Shown: positions 8,799 through 18,481, numbered from the stretch's first letter. The stretch: DNA of 64,000 nucleotides from Hyphomicrobium sp. (GCA_025351425.1 JANXVY010000073.1:1-64000), one strand, 5' to 3'. Program-made: numbers and translations. Notes: generated by a model from the sequence alone, not told the origin.

Positions 8799-8933
8799 GC
8801 CAGGCCGACGGGCTGCTCCAGAAACGTGACAGACGGCGCCACTCTCGGAGACGGAAGGGGCGCCGTAATTCTTTTCCCTTGGCAAGCAGGCGCACACCCT
8901 GGAAAGTGCGGCCAAATCCCAGGAGGAGACATA

Positions 8934-9284
8934 ATGAAACGTGCTTTGATCGCTGCCAGCTTGATTTTGGTCGCGTTGCCCGCAACCGCCGAGGAAAAGA
9001 AAAACAAGGGTACGCGGTTCTGGAACCTGACCGGCGAAACGATCACGAAGCTGGAATTGGCCCCCGCCGGCACCGCCACATTCGGCCCCGATCAAGCCAA
9101 GAACGATAAGGACGGCGCCGTCGACAACGATGAGCGCCTCAAGGTCACCGATCTGGCGGACGGCAAATACGATGCCCGCTTGACCGACAAAGCCGGCCGC
9201 GTGTGCATGGCGACAGGCCTCGACATCAAGGCCGACGGCGTCTTCTCGGTCGAAAAAGACCAGCTCAAGGACTGCAAGCCCTGA
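8934..9284 (+). CDS. Small exported protein, function unknown
   Basis: A 116-residue protein with a clear signal peptide (MKRALIAASLILVALPATAEE, cleavage after ATA). A compact mature domain of about 95 residues begins KGTRFWNLTGETITKLELAP. It contains two cysteines (VCMATG and the C-terminal DCKP) that could form a disulfide. The ATG at 8934 is preceded by a perfect AGGAGGAG ribosome site, which rules out the upstream in-frame ATG at 8826. I do not recognise a named family; the fold looks beta-rich. Its place after the Spy-like gene suggests related envelope duty, but nothing more can be said. Confidence 0.7.
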   Translation: MKRALIAASLILVALPATAEEKKNKGTRFWNLTGETITKLELAPAGTATFGPDQAKNDKDGAVDNDERLKVTDLADGKYDARLTDKAGRVCMATGLDIKADGVFSVEKDQLKDCKP

Positions 9285-9300
9285 GCACGGCCAACACGGA

Positions 9301-10515
9301 TCACTCGCGCTCGCCAGGCTCGGGCCTGATACCGTAGGGCGCAAGCAGGGTCCAGACGTGGGCTGGGATCATCCGCTTCATCCGGCGTGGGTGGGCGCGC
9401 CGCAGATGCATGACCGTCTCGACGGCCTTCATCTCGACGCGCGTGCGTGCAAATTCCAACCCGCGAGGGCCGAACCGGGTCTGCATGAAAGATACGATGG
9501 GCCGCAGCCAATCGGGCATCCGGTTGACGGGCAAACCGCCTGCCGCTAGTGCCACATTGGCGGCGAAACCTTTGACCGCGGCAGCCCGCTTCCCGCCGCT
9601 GCCCGGAGCCGATATCGCAACTTCGTCGCCGAGCAGCGCCAACAGTTCTTCGCCGCGCGCGTTGCGCACAATGAGCCATTGCTGACCCTCCCCGCCCATA
9701 TAGCCAACCGTGATATCGGCCAGCACGTTGGTGTAGTCGACGCAGGTCCGGCAGGTCAGCGGGAAGAAGTCCGGTGGCAGTTTTGAAATCGGCAGCTGGA
9801 GGAAGGGTATCTCCTTCACGCGCCCATCTGTGAACCGCAGCTCGACGTGGTAGTCGGGGCGAAACTCAAGATACGTGATCGTCGCAGGATCGTCCTCGAG
9901 CAGCGCGAGGAATGTGTGAAAGTTTTCCGTCGTCGTGTTGTCGGAGCACGGCGTGCCGATCACGTACAGCCGCTCGAACCCAAGCTCACGCTCCAGCGCA
10001 CGCAGTGCATAGACTTGGCAAGGAATACCGATGATCGCGAGGCGCTTGTAGCCTGCCGACTGCGCTGGTTCGAGCAGCGCCAGTAACGGCGCATAGCCCA
10101 TCCGCATTCCCCTGCACAGCGCCATATCCTCAGCCCGCGTGATGAGGACCGGCACCGGCTTCCAGCCGTCCTGTGCATCCCGCGCCATGGTCAGCACCGC
10201 GTCGACCGCCTCCGTTTCCAACAGCCGCTCGGCGATGCGCGTGGTGATTCCGCTCCATTGCGCCCCTGCCCGCGGCGCTCTGAGTGCCGCCCGCACCATC
10301 CTCAGATGCGGCCCGAAGTGCAGCTCGTCCGGCTTGGTTGGATCCCGAGTTCGGCCATGCGCACGCACTTCGAGGGCTGGATAATCGGGGACAATGAACT
10401 GGCACGCGCGCCCGCAGCGTTTGGGCTCGGACGACCGCGAAATCCCGCAATCGGTGCACAGATCTCGGAGGCCTGCAGGGCCAGCGGGGTTAAGCAGGAA
10501 GAGAGGACGCGTCAC
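9301..10515 (-). CDS. Coenzyme F420 hydrogenase/dehydrogenase beta-subunit family (BciB/FrhB-like) Fe-S flavoprotein
   Basis: A 404-residue iron-sulfur flavoprotein of the FrhB_FdhB family, closest by eye to BciB-type 8-vinyl-(proto)chlorophyllide reductases and their non-phototrophic homologues. Near the N-terminus LCTDCGISRSSEPKRCGRAC supplies four cysteines for a [4Fe-4S] cluster. More follow in IGIPCQVYALRALE, VIGTPCSDNTTTENFH and FFPLTCRTCVDYTNVLADI. The GTG at 10515 starts just before conserved sequence. An alternative GTG at 10620 would overlap the amidase stop as GTGA, but its added 35 residues look non-conserved. It lies downstream of the amidase gene on the same strand. No bacteriochlorophyll genes are nearby, so the substrate is open. 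Confidence 0.78.
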   Translation of the reverse strand: MTRPLFLLNPAGPAGLRDLCTDCGISRSSEPKRCGRACQFIVPDYPALEVRAHGRTRDPTKPDELHFGPHLRMVRAALRAPRAGAQWSGITTRIAERLLETEAVDAVLTMARDAQDGWKPVPVLITRAEDMALCRGMRMGYAPLLALLEPAQSAGYKRLAIIGIPCQVYALRALERELGFERLYVIGTPCSDNTTTENFHTFLALLEDDPATITYLEFRPDYHVELRFTDGRVKEIPFLQLPISKLPPDFFPLTCRTCVDYTNVLADITVGYMGGEGQQWLIVRNARGEELLALLGDEVAISAPGSGGKRAAAVKGFAANVALAAGGLPVNRMPDWLRPIVSFMQTRFGPRGLEFARTRVEMKAVETVMHLRRAHPRRMKRMIPAHVWTLLAPYGIRPEPGERE

Positions 10516-10616
10516 GCAAGGATGTCCAGCTAGAATGGGATCACCAAATCCTAGCCGAGATCGGAAGATGTGGCGAGAGCGGGCCTGACCGTTTCCTCCG
10601 CGTTGCAAGCCAACCC

Positions 10617-11879
10617 TCACATGGGCAGGTGAGCGAGCTTGTTGGAGAAGTAGTTGTCGACGGCCGTAACGATCGATTGCGAGACTTCCGCGCGCCAGTC
10701 CTCGGACTTGAGGTTTTCCGCGTCTTGTTTGTTGGTGACGTAGGCCAGCTCGATCAGCACGGATGGAAACTGCGCCGTTTTTAACACCCGGAACGCCGCC
10801 TGCTGGTCGGGCGAAGAGCGCATGTCGGTTGCATCCGACATTTTCTCGATGACTGCTTCCGCAAATAGCTTGCTGCGGTCCTTGTTGGCATCGACTTCCT
10901 GCTTGGCGAGATCTTCCAGGATATTTTTAACTGCCTCGACATCGCCCTCGGAGGCTTTCGCCTGCGATATCAGAGGATTGGTCATCACGCGCTTTGCGAG
11001 TTCGCCCTTGGCGGACCGCTTGAGATCGTCGGCCACACCGTCGCGCAGCGAGAAGATCGTAGCCCCCCGGGCGCGCGACTGCGCGTAGTCGGCGTGGACG
11101 GCAATGAACAGCGCGGCATTGTTGCGTTCGCCGAACGCCCGCCGCTCATCGAGTTCGACGAACGTGTCGTTGTCGCGGGTCATGATGACTTTATATTGGC
11201 CGGTCTTGCTGAGCTTGTCGCGCAGGGTCTTGGCAAACGCGAGCACGACGTCCTTCTCGACCGCACCGTTCTTCGTGGCGCCCGAATCGTGTCCGCCGTG
11301 GCCGGGATCGATGACGATCGTAGGCTTGTAGGCGCGTTCCGCTTTTTTCTTGGGGCTGAGCGCCGGCATCGGCAGCGGCGGCTGCAGGCCGCTGGCTCCA
11401 AGCCCTACTGGCTGCGGCATCTTACGGCCCGACTTGGACTTGTCGAGCGAAGCAACCGTGACGATTTCCAGCGCGAGGCGGTGCCCTTTGCCGTCAGCGG
11501 TCTTCTCGATTTTGGAACTTGCGACGATGACGGGTTCGGTGACGTCGATAACCACGCGCATCTTATCGGCCGAGGAGAGCCCACCGCGCAGCGACTTGAC
11601 AAGACCGACGGGTTTATCGCCCGCAAGCGTTGGAAGGGAGAGCTTGACGTCCGGCATTTCCACCACCACCCGATTGGGGTTGGAGAGAGAAAACACCTGG
11701 AATTGAACGGATTTATCAAGGCCGATGACGAACCGCGTACGGGACTGATCGATTGCGGTGGCTGCGTCTTCGTGGCTGGGAGGAGGTGTCTGCGCGACGC
11801 TCGGCGCCGCAGCAAGAACGGCGAGCAAACTCGCCAAAGCACAGGTACGGCCCCGCGGCCGCGACCAACTGGCAATCAT
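10617..11879 (-). CDS. N-acetylmuramoyl-L-alanine amidase (AmiC-type, AMIN + Amidase_3)
   Basis: Periplasmic zinc amidase that cleaves the MurNAc-L-Ala bond of peptidoglycan, chiefly for daughter-cell separation. It has 420 residues. There is a signal peptide (TCALASLLAVLAAAPSVAQ), then an AMIN domain (about 45-155) that targets the septum. A linker follows, then the Amidase_3 catalytic domain from about 185: IVIDPGHGGHDSGA (zinc His), a zinc Glu in NGAVEKDVVLA, FIAVHADYAQ (zinc His) and VLIELAYVTNKQDA (catalytic Glu). The ATG at 11879 follows GGGGAAA, better than the upstream in-frame codon at 11900. It fits functionally with the Tol-Pal and transglycosylase genes elsewhere in the window. 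Confidence 0.93.
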   Translation of the reverse strand: MIASWSRPRGRTCALASLLAVLAAAPSVAQTPPPSHEDAATAIDQSRTRFVIGLDKSVQFQVFSLSNPNRVVVEMPDVKLSLPTLAGDKPVGLVKSLRGGLSSADKMRVVIDVTEPVIVASSKIEKTADGKGHRLALEIVTVASLDKSKSGRKMPQPVGLGASGLQPPLPMPALSPKKKAERAYKPTIVIDPGHGGHDSGATKNGAVEKDVVLAFAKTLRDKLSKTGQYKVIMTRDNDTFVELDERRAFGERNNAALFIAVHADYAQSRARGATIFSLRDGVADDLKRSAKGELAKRVMTNPLISQAKASEGDVEAVKNILEDLAKQEVDANKDRSKLFAEAVIEKMSDATDMRSSPDQQAAFRVLKTAQFPSVLIELAYVTNKQDAENLKSEDWRAEVSQSIVTAVDNYFSNKLAHLPM

Positions 11880-12018
11880 ATGATTTTCCCCGTGACGCAA
11901 AACTACCCGTGAAACAACGGGTTTACTGGGTGTGCCTCAGGATGATGGCGGATTTCGGCTGCTCCTGGGGCATGGTTAAGACCATGCCGTGGCTTGGTTC
12001 AAAAACCGTTAATGGGCA

Positions 12019-12483
12019 TTACGAATGCGGAAGATTCCAGCGGGCGAGGGCTGCATCGTCGCTCTCGCGCGCATCGACCCATCCGCCGCTGCCGTCGAGG
12101 GCGGTTTCCTTTTTCCAGAACGGCGCCCGCGTCTTGAGATAATCCATCAGGAAGCTCGCCGCCTCGAACGCCGCATGCCGGTGGGGCGAGGCGACGACGA
12201 CGAGCACGATGCCTTCGCCGGGCATAAGCATTCCTACGCGGTGGATGATAAGCGTATCCTGCAGCGACCAACGCGTATGCGCCTGCGCCTCGACGCGGAC
12301 AAGCTCGGCCTCCGTCATGCCGGGATAATGCTCCAGCTCCATGGAAGCGAGCAGCTTACCGTGGGCCTCGCCCCGCACCGTGCCCGTGAAGGTGACGATG
12401 GCACCTATGTCGGTTCGGCCCATGGTGATCGCCGCGATCCCGGCGGAAACGTCGAACGGCTCGGTTTGGACACGCACTGTCAT
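12019..12483 (-). CDS. moaE: Molybdopterin synthase catalytic subunit
   Basis: MoaE transfers sulfur from thiocarboxylated MoaD to precursor Z (cPMP) to form molybdopterin. The 154 residues match the family. Visible are TFTGTVRGEAHGKLLASMELEHYPGM, HRVGMLMPGEGIVLV, the conserved SPHRHAAFEAASFLMDYLKT and the lysine-bearing APFWKKE motif near the active site. The ATG at 12483 is the natural start; upstream in-frame codons run into a palindromic repeat region. moaD lies 154 nt upstream on the same strand, and the pair is completed by the gap repeat at 12560-12589. The other Mo-cofactor genes are not in the window. Confidence 0.93.
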   Translation of the reverse strand: MTVRVQTEPFDVSAGIAAITMGRTDIGAIVTFTGTVRGEAHGKLLASMELEHYPGMTEAELVRVEAQAHTRWSLQDTLIIHRVGMLMPGEGIVLVVVASPHRHAAFEAASFLMDYLKTRAPFWKKETALDGSGGWVDARESDDAALARWNLPHS

Positions 12484-12559
12484 GGCGTCGAACCCGGATG
12501 CCGTCGTTTGCAGGTAGGGTTGCCCCCTCCGACTCCGCACGTTTCAAGACGCAATAAGG

Positions 12560-12589
12560 GAAGTGGCTTTGGGAAACTCGTTTCCCCAA
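12560..12589. repeat. Dispersed palindromic repeat, copy A (between moaD and moaE)
   Basis: GAAGTGG at 12560-12566 is followed by the near-palindrome TTGGGAAACTCGTTTCCCCA at 12569 onward. The same order, GAAGTGG, three bases, then a perfect palindrome, recurs at 24149-24176. The two copies share spacing and core and differ inside the dyad. Here it separates two genes whose products form one complex, so it may alter moaD/moaE transcript stability or be a site for a DNA-binding protein. Confidence 0.5.
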
Positions 12590-12637
12590 TTGGGTGCGGG
12601 CGATTGCCCGCTTGCCAAGCAAGTGCGCAAGCCATAC

Positions 12638-12916
12638 TCACCCCCCAGTCACGGGCGGGAAGAAGGCGACTTCGCGCGCACTCGCGAGGCTAGCCGTGGC
12701 TTTGACGTGCACCTGGTTGATGGCGGCGCGTATGATGTCGGGCTTAGCGAACGCGTTCGCATAGTGCGGCCCGCGCGCGGAGAGCCAACCGATCAGGTCG
12801 GCGACGGTGGCAACCGATGCGGGCAACGCAATCTCTTCGCGCGCAACCCCGACTTTCTCGCGCACCCACGCGAAATACATTAGGGTTACGGGACGAGTGT
12901 CTGAGCCGGCTGCCAT
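12638..12916 (-). CDS. moaD: Molybdopterin synthase sulfur-carrier subunit
   Basis: Ubiquitin-fold carrier of 92 residues ending in the obligatory Gly-Gly (PPVTGG), which is adenylated by MoeB and thiocarboxylated before sulfur transfer to the MoaE active site. Family features are LMYFAWVREKVG at the N-terminus, the TVADLIGWL helix, INQVHVKATASL and the AFFPPVTGG end. The ATG at 12916 starts one base after the pgsA stop (TGACATG), so translation is probably coupled to pgsA. Such a pgsA-moaD-moaE order is common in alphaproteobacteria. Confidence 0.93.
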   Translation of the reverse strand: MAAGSDTRPVTLMYFAWVREKVGVAREEIALPASVATVADLIGWLSARGPHYANAFAKPDIIRAAINQVHVKATASLASAREVAFFPPVTGG

Positions 12917-12917
12917 G

Positions 12918-13535
12918 TCAGTCCTCGATGGCGCGGGCGATGCCGGCCTTGAGATAATCATACCCCGTCCACAGCGTCAGCACGGCCGCAATCCACAGCA
13001 GGGCGAGCCCCACCATCGTGATTCCCGGCACGATCTTTTCCGCCGCGGGCCCCGCGAGCAGCACGCCGAGCGCAACCATCTGGAGCGCGGTCTTCCATTT
13101 GGCAAGCCGGCTCACCCGGATCTTGACGTTGAGTTCGGCAAGAAATTCGCGCAAGCCCGACACCAGGATTTCGCGGCACAGGATGATGATGGCAGCGAAG
13201 ATCGCCATGCCACTGAGCGTTCCGTCAAAAACCAGCATCATGAGCACTGCGCCAACGATCAGCTTGTCGGCAATCGGATCGAGCATACGGCCGAGCGTCG
13301 ACTGCTGTTCCCAAACGCGTGCGAGATAGCCATCCAGCCAGTCGGTGATGCCGGCGGCTGCAAACAGCGCGAATGCGGCCCACCGCGCGGCGTCTCCGTG
13401 CATGAAATAGAGCACAGCGACCAGCGCCGGTACGGCTGCTATGCGGCCATAGGTCAACATATTGGGCAAGCTCATGGCGAGCCGGCGCTCACCCATTGCC
13501 CGCCCGCTGACGTTGGGGCTGACGATTTGATCCAT
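12918..13535 (-). CDS. pgsA: CDP-diacylglycerol--glycerol-3-phosphate 3-phosphatidyltransferase
   Basis: Integral inner-membrane enzyme that makes phosphatidylglycerolphosphate, the precursor of phosphatidylglycerol and cardiolipin. About 205 residues with several membrane spans. The CDP-alcohol phosphotransferase signature is complete, DWLDGYLARVWEQQSTLGRM followed by LDPIADK, giving the four metal/CDP-binding aspartates. The start is uncertain. The ATG at 13535 (MDQIVSPN) gives a leader of 20 residues; an ATG at 13475 (MSLPNMLTYGR) begins at the conserved region. Neither has a strong ribosome site. The stop is followed one base later by moaD. Confidence 0.92.
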   Translation of the reverse strand: MDQIVSPNVSGRAMGERRLAMSLPNMLTYGRIAAVPALVAVLYFMHGDAARWAAFALFAAAGITDWLDGYLARVWEQQSTLGRMLDPIADKLIVGAVLMMLVFDGTLSGMAIFAAIIILCREILVSGLREFLAELNVKIRVSRLAKWKTALQMVALGVLLAGPAAEKIVPGITMVGLALLWIAAVLTLWTGYDYLKAGIARAIED

Positions 13536-13611
13536 GACGGAAGGGTATAGCAGAAGACGCAGACAGGGGAAGTGCCGCAAAAACAAGGCCTCCTGCACCG
13601 CCCCCTACCCC

Positions 13612-15375
13612 CTACTTCGCATATTTCCAGTATTGCAGCGTGCCCTGTTGCAGCAGCTGGAACTTAGCGCTGCGCTTATTGGGCGGGTGGTCACCTTTGG
13701 TGAACAAGGCGGCGATATCGGCGAGCAGCTCGGAACTGTCCGCATAGCTGTCGTGGCCCCAAGAGAACACGGACGTCGGAATGGCGGAGACATCGATGGT
13801 GTCGATGCCGGCGACGACGGCCGGACCCGGCGGCATTAGCGACTCTCCCGCCCTGGGCGTGCCGCCGCGCACCTTGCGGGCGAGCGCCAGGGCATTATCG
13901 CCTTGCGACGCGTACAGCGTCATGCCCTTGGCGACGCGCTCGACGCTTTTTGCTACCAATTCGAACTGCTGCTTGTCGACATCGGGGGCGGCGAGAATGA
14001 TCTGGTTGACTTTCGCCTTGGTCTCGTTGCGCGCCATCTCTTGCAGAGCGCCGATCAAGGCGACATTGCCCATGGAGTGGGCAATAATGTGCACGTTTTC
14101 GACGCCCGTCTTGTCGATCACGGTGCGTAGGAAGGCTTGTAGGTGCGGCACCGAAAACTGGGCGCTGTCCTGATCGTAGATGTAGGCGGAGGCGTTACCC
14201 GCAGACGGCCAGGAATACAGGAACGCAGTGCCGAACGGTCGGCCGTCGGGCGACAGATCGTAGGCGATCTGAGCGGTGCGGTAGAGAGCATTGTCGAACG
14301 AGACGTAGAACCCGTGCACGAAGATGAACGCGTGATTCTTGAAGTCGCCTGCGGTCGCAATGTGTTTCTTGGCGGCGGTCAGGAACTCGGCCTCGGTCGA
14401 ATACACGACGACGCCATTCTTGGGGATCGTGAAGTGGCGCGCGGGGTCGCCTTCCGCAGGCACGCCCAGCACGTACTTGTCCCAGATACCCGGCAGCGGA
14501 ATAGCCCCCTTGGCGCGCTGCGACTTGGGCACGGTGACGAAGGCGTGACCGAGCGTCAGCTTGTTGGCGCGGTCGCCGCCAAACGACAGCCGGTCGGGAC
14601 CTGGAACGGCGGCGCGGTCGGTGCCGTAGAAGACGTCCACGATGGTGCAGACGGACTGGTCCACGCACACGTTGGGCTTGGGCGGCGCAGCAATATCGAC
14701 AACTGGCGGCACCGGCACCGGCGGCCTGCTCCCGCCCGGAGGAGCCGGCAATGGCGAAGGACCGGCGTCGGTAATGCCGCGCGTTGCCGGTGCGGGCTGG
14801 GCAGGGGGCGGCGGCGCAGTTGCGACCGGCGGCGACGCTGGCTCGGCGGATTCGATCGCCCGCTTGGCAGCGCCGACGGACCTCTCGCGCGCGCCCTGCG
14901 TGGATTTCTCAGCTTCGTCTCGTTTGCTGAGCTGCTCATCCGCCATCTTGCGTTTCGCGGCGGTTGCTTCCTTCGCCGCATCGTCGCGCAGCTGCCCCCA
15001 GATTGTGAGCTTTACTGGGCCGTTCGCCAACGAATCAGCCTTCCAGGCGACTTCGACAGTGTCCACGCTGCTGACGATATCGTTGCGAACGAGTTCGGCC
15101 TGGTTGCCCGCCACAACAACGGTCAACGTAGCTTTGGAAGCGCCGGGCACAATGGCCCAAGACAGCCCGACACCCCTGTCTGCCACGCACCGCAGCGACT
15201 TGAAACGTCCAGCGCCGCCGAGGTCTATGTTCTTTTTACCCGTGACGCGTGGATCGATTTCAACGGAGGCAATCTTGATCCAGGTCGCGGCCGTCTCCGC
15301 CCGTGCCGAGCCTCCTGACAGGGCAGAACAGGCAGCAACGACCGCTACAAATGCCAGCAGCACAACACGGATCAT
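13612..15375 (-). CDS. Exported alpha/beta hydrolase of the DUF900 (COG4782) family
   Basis: A 587-residue exported protein, probably a lipoprotein (MIRVVLLAFVAVVAAC with a cysteine after a lipobox-like VAA). An N-terminal domain of about 120 residues is followed by a charged helical stretch and a Pro-rich linker (about 170-230). A DUF900 alpha/beta-hydrolase domain fills the C-terminal half. The nucleophile elbow is HIIAHSMGN with serine near residue 435, an acid in LAAPDVDKQQF, and a histidine in SWGHDSYAD. FIFVHGFYVSFDNA carries the oxyanion-hole HG motif. VDVFYGTDR opens the domain, as usual in this family. GGAGGGG precedes the ATG at 15375. Substrate unknown; lipid or peptide esters are possible. 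Confidence 0.8.
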   Translation of the reverse strand: MIRVVLLAFVAVVAACSALSGGSARAETAATWIKIASVEIDPRVTGKKNIDLGGAGRFKSLRCVADRGVGLSWAIVPGASKATLTVVVAGNQAELVRNDIVSSVDTVEVAWKADSLANGPVKLTIWGQLRDDAAKEATAAKRKMADEQLSKRDEAEKSTQGARERSVGAAKRAIESAEPASPPVATAPPPPAQPAPATRGITDAGPSPLPAPPGGSRPPVPVPPVVDIAAPPKPNVCVDQSVCTIVDVFYGTDRAAVPGPDRLSFGGDRANKLTLGHAFVTVPKSQRAKGAIPLPGIWDKYVLGVPAEGDPARHFTIPKNGVVVYSTEAEFLTAAKKHIATAGDFKNHAFIFVHGFYVSFDNALYRTAQIAYDLSPDGRPFGTAFLYSWPSAGNASAYIYDQDSAQFSVPHLQAFLRTVIDKTGVENVHIIAHSMGNVALIGALQEMARNETKAKVNQIILAAPDVDKQQFELVAKSVERVAKGMTLYASQGDNALALARKVRGGTPRAGESLMPPGPAVVAGIDTIDVSAIPTSVFSWGHDSYADSSELLADIAALFTKGDHPPNKRSAKFQLLQQGTLQYWKYAK

Positions 15376-15467
15376 GAAACCCCTCCAGCAGACTTGTGTC
15401 GGCGCGTGACAACTACCATAGCAAGTGCGACGGCAATTGGACATTCCAGCGTCGCCTGCCAGCGGGG

Positions 15468-17471
15468 TCAGGATTTTTGTTCGTTGAAGAAATCGTAGAC
15501 CTTCTGGGCCATCTCGGCGGAAATTCCGGTCACGGCCTTGAGATCCTCGATGCCGGCGCGCGACACGCCCTTCGCCGACCCGAAATGCGACAGCAGCGCC
15601 CGCTTGCGCGTCGGACCGATGCCTTCGATTTCATCCAGCGGATTGGCGATTAGCGTCTTGGCACGCTTGGCGCGGTGCGTACCGATGACGAACCGGTGGG
15701 CTTCATCGCGCAGCCGCTGCACGAAATAAAGCACCGGATCGCGCGGTTCGAGCATCAGCGACTTGGCCCGGCCAGGAATATGAAAGTGTTCGCGTCCGGC
15801 GTCGCGATCGGGTCCTTTAGCGACGCCGACGAGCGCGATATCGGCAATACCGAGGTCCGCAAACACCTCCCGCGCAATCGAAAGCTGACCCAACCCACCG
15901 TCGATCAGCACGAGATCCGGCCGGTCGGGGAAAGCCGCGTCGGGCGTCCCATCGTCCAGGGTTTCCAAAGCACCCGTGCTTTGGTGGGGGTGCGGGGGCA
16001 AAGCCCCTGCGCTCTCGCCATCTAGATCGCGCGCAGAAAGCTTTTTAAATCGCCGCGTAAGCACCTCGCGCATCATGGCGTAGTCATCGCCCGGCGTAAG
16101 GCCGTCGGGCTTGATGTTGAACTTGCGGTACTGGTTCTTGACGAACCCATCCTGCCCCGCGACGATCATCGCGCCGACGGCATTGCTGCCCATGATGTGG
16201 CTGTTGTCGTAGACCTCGACGCGGCGTGGAACCTTGTCCAACCCGAACCGCTCGGCGACGCCCTCCAGCAACCGGGCCTGCGACGACGTTTCGGCAAGCT
16301 TCCGGCCCAGCGCCTCACGCGCGTTCTGCATGGCATGGGCCACGAGCCCCGTTTTGACGCCCCGCTCCGGCACGCGGATTTCGACCCGCCGCCCGGCCGT
16401 AAGCGAGAGGGCATCGACTAGCACGTCGTGGCCGAGGACCGCATGCGAGAGCAGGATCAACCGCGGCACCGGCTTGTCGTCGTAGAATTGCGCCAGGAAA
16501 GGATCGAGCACCTCCTCGACGGAAAGTGAACGGTCCGCGCGCGGGTAATACGCCCGATTGCCCCAATTCTGGCCCATGCGGAAAAAGAAGACCTGGATGC
16601 AGGTCTGGCCGCCTTCCTGGTAGGCCGCGAACACGTCCGCTTCCTCGACACCCTCGGGATTGATCGCCTGATCCGCCGTGACGTGCGCAAGCGCCCACAG
16701 CCGGTTGCGGATGATCGCGGCCCGCTCGTATTCGAGCCGGTCGGCCGCATCCGTCATCGCCGCCTTCAGCTGCACGCGCACCAATTGGCTGTCGCCGCGC
16801 AGAAACCGCACAGCCTCATTGGCGAGTTCCAGATAATCCGCTGGCGCAATTTCGTTGGTGCATGGCGCCGAGCAGCGCTTGATCTGATGCAGGATGCACG
16901 GCCGCGTAACGGTGTCGAACATGCTGTCGCTGCACGTCCGCAGCAGGAACGCGCGCTGCAGCACGTTGATCGTCCGGTTGACCGCGCCTGCCGATGCGAA
17001 CGGCCCGAAATAATCGCCCTCGCCGGTGCGAGCCCCGCGATGCTTGGTCAGCATCGGCGCCCGCGAACCGCGTGTGATCAGGATATAGGGAAACGATTTG
17101 TCGTCGCGCAGCAGCACATTGTAGCGCGGACGGAACCGCTTGATGAGATTGGCTTCCAGCAGCAGCGCTTCAGCTTCCGTCGCGACCGAGACGAATTCCA
17201 TGGCGACCGTCGCCGCAATCATGCGCGCGATCCGGGTCGTATGCGGCCCAGACCGCGCATAGTTGGCCACCCGCGCCTTGAGCGAACGGGCCTTGCCGAC
17301 ATAAATTACATCGCCCGCAGCATCGATCATCCGGTAGACGCCGGGCTGGGTCGTGAGATGCTTGAGATAGCCCGCGATCACCTCGTGTCCCGCTGGCAGC
17401 ACGGTCTTTACGGCAACCGGCAGAACGGGTTCAGGTGCGAAGGGAACCTTGGGTGGCGTGTCTTCGATCAT
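15468..17471 (-). CDS. uvrC: Excinuclease ABC subunit C
   Basis: UvrC makes both incisions in nucleotide excision repair within the UvrB-DNA complex. The 667 residues hold the GIY-YIG nuclease domain near the N-terminus ([20 protein letters not shown], residues 44-63). A cysteine-rich [13 protein letters not shown] segment follows, then the UVR helix ([18 protein letters not shown]) that binds UvrB. The RNase H-like domain has [14 protein letters not shown] and [10 protein letters not shown], and tandem helix-hairpin-helix motifs end the protein ([17 protein letters not shown]). A short low-complexity insert (about [20 protein letters not shown]) separates two parts of the RNase H domain. The start is uncertain: ATG 17471 is chosen, while ATG 17522 would add 17 residues. 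The DUF900 gene follows on the same strand. Confidence 0.93.
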   Translation of the reverse strand: MIEDTPPKVPFAPEPVLPVAVKTVLPAGHEVIAGYLKHLTTQPGVYRMIDAAGDVIYVGKARSLKARVANYARSGPHTTRIARMIAATVAMEFVSVATEAEALLLEANLIKRFRPRYNVLLRDDKSFPYILITRGSRAPMLTKHRGARTGEGDYFGPFASAGAVNRTINVLQRAFLLRTCSDSMFDTVTRPCILHQIKRCSAPCTNEIAPADYLELANEAVRFLRGDSQLVRVQLKAAMTDAADRLEYERAAIIRNRLWALAHVTADQAINPEGVEEADVFAAYQEGGQTCIQVFFFRMGQNWGNRAYYPRADRSLSVEEVLDPFLAQFYDDKPVPRLILLSHAVLGHDVLVDALSLTAGRRVEIRVPERGVKTGLVAHAMQNAREALGRKLAETSSQARLLEGVAERFGLDKVPRRVEVYDNSHIMGSNAVGAMIVAGQDGFVKNQYRKFNIKPDGLTPGDDYAMMREVLTRRFKKLSARDLDGESAGALPPHPHQSTGALETLDDGTPDAAFPDRPDLVLIDGGLGQLSIAREVFADLGIADIALVGVAKGPDRDAGREHFHIPGRAKSLMLEPRDPVLYFVQRLRDEAHRFVIGTHRAKRAKTLIANPLDEIEGIGPTRKRALLSHFGSAKGVSRAGIEDLKAVTGISAEMAQKVYDFFNEQKS

Positions 17472-17641
17472 TTTCAACGTTGTGCCAGCTTGATGTGCAA
17501 GGTCAAGAGGACGCAAAAACATGAGAGAACGGGTGATATAGGTGGCGTGCCGTGCGCGGCAACGTGAACGTTCACGGGCCCCGCGCATTGGTTTAACTCC
17601 CCATCACGGCAAACCCTGCCCCAAACGAAAGCAAGAACGCC

Positions 17642-18481
17642 ATGCCGAACGCAACCTGCAACCCCAATCGCACAGCGGCGGGCCTGCTGGCAGCCGCGAT
17701 GATTCTGGCATGCAGTCCCGCCCTCGCGGCCCAATGCGGAGAAGGCGGCGGCGGATTTGACGGTTGGCTCCAGCAGTTCAAGGCCCAGGCAGCCGCGAAG
17801 GGCATCAAGCCAGCCACGATCGCCGCAGCGCTCTCAGGGGTGAGCTACGATACAACCGTCATCCACCTCGACCACTCGCAGCATTCCTTCAAGCTGAGCT
17901 TCGAGAAATTCTACGCCCGCCGCGTCGATGCAGGTTTGATCCGCCGCGGCCAATCGCTGATGCAGACGCACAAAGGCACGCTCGAGCGGATCGAGAAGCG
18001 CTTCGGCGTGCCAGGCGCCGTGCTGATTTCGATCTGGGGCCTGGAAACGGCCTACGGTGCCCAGACCAGCGGCAAGTATTCGATCCTGCGCTCGCTCGCG
18101 ACGCTGGCGTATGATTGCCGCCGCTCCGAGTTCTTTACCGGCCAGCTGATGGATGCGCTGCACATCGTCGAACGCGGAGATCTATCACCCGCGCAACTGC
18201 GCGGCGGCTGGGCCGGCGAGATCGGCCAGACCCAATTCTTGCCCACCCCCTACGTCAAGTTCGCGGTTGATTTCGACGGCGACGGCCGCAAGGATCTGAT
18301 CCACAGCGTACCCGACATCCTGGCCTCGACGGCCAATTTCCTCAAAGGCCATGGCTGGCAAGCCGGCCAAGGCTGGCAGCCCGGCTCTCACAACTACAAT
18401 GTGTTGGCCGAATGGAACAAGGCCGAAGTCTACCAGCGTACGATTGCAGTGATGGCCAGCAAGTTGGGCGGTGGCGAATAA
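17642..18481 (+). CDS. Lytic murein transglycosylase, MltB family
   Basis: Cleaves the MurNAc-GlcNAc bond of peptidoglycan with formation of a 1,6-anhydro end. The 279-residue protein has a signal peptide (GLLAAAMILACSPALAA), which contains a cysteine but not a clear lipobox, so it is probably periplasmic. The SLT_2 domain shows ISIWGLETAYGAQTSGKYS with the catalytic glutamate near residue 138, then LRGGWAGEIGQTQFLPTPY and the FDGDGRKDL calcium-binding-like loop. The C-terminal peptidoglycan-binding domain found in many homologues is absent, so this is the short form. It is transcribed divergently from uvrC. Confidence 0.88.
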   Translation: MPNATCNPNRTAAGLLAAAMILACSPALAAQCGEGGGGFDGWLQQFKAQAAAKGIKPATIAAALSGVSYDTTVIHLDHSQHSFKLSFEKFYARRVDAGLIRRGQSLMQTHKGTLERIEKRFGVPGAVLISIWGLETAYGAQTSGKYSILRSLATLAYDCRRSEFFTGQLMDALHIVERGDLSPAQLRGGWAGEIGQTQFLPTPYVKFAVDFDGDGRKDLIHSVPDILASTANFLKGHGWQAGQGWQPGSHNYNVLAEWNKAEVYQRTIAVMASKLGGGE

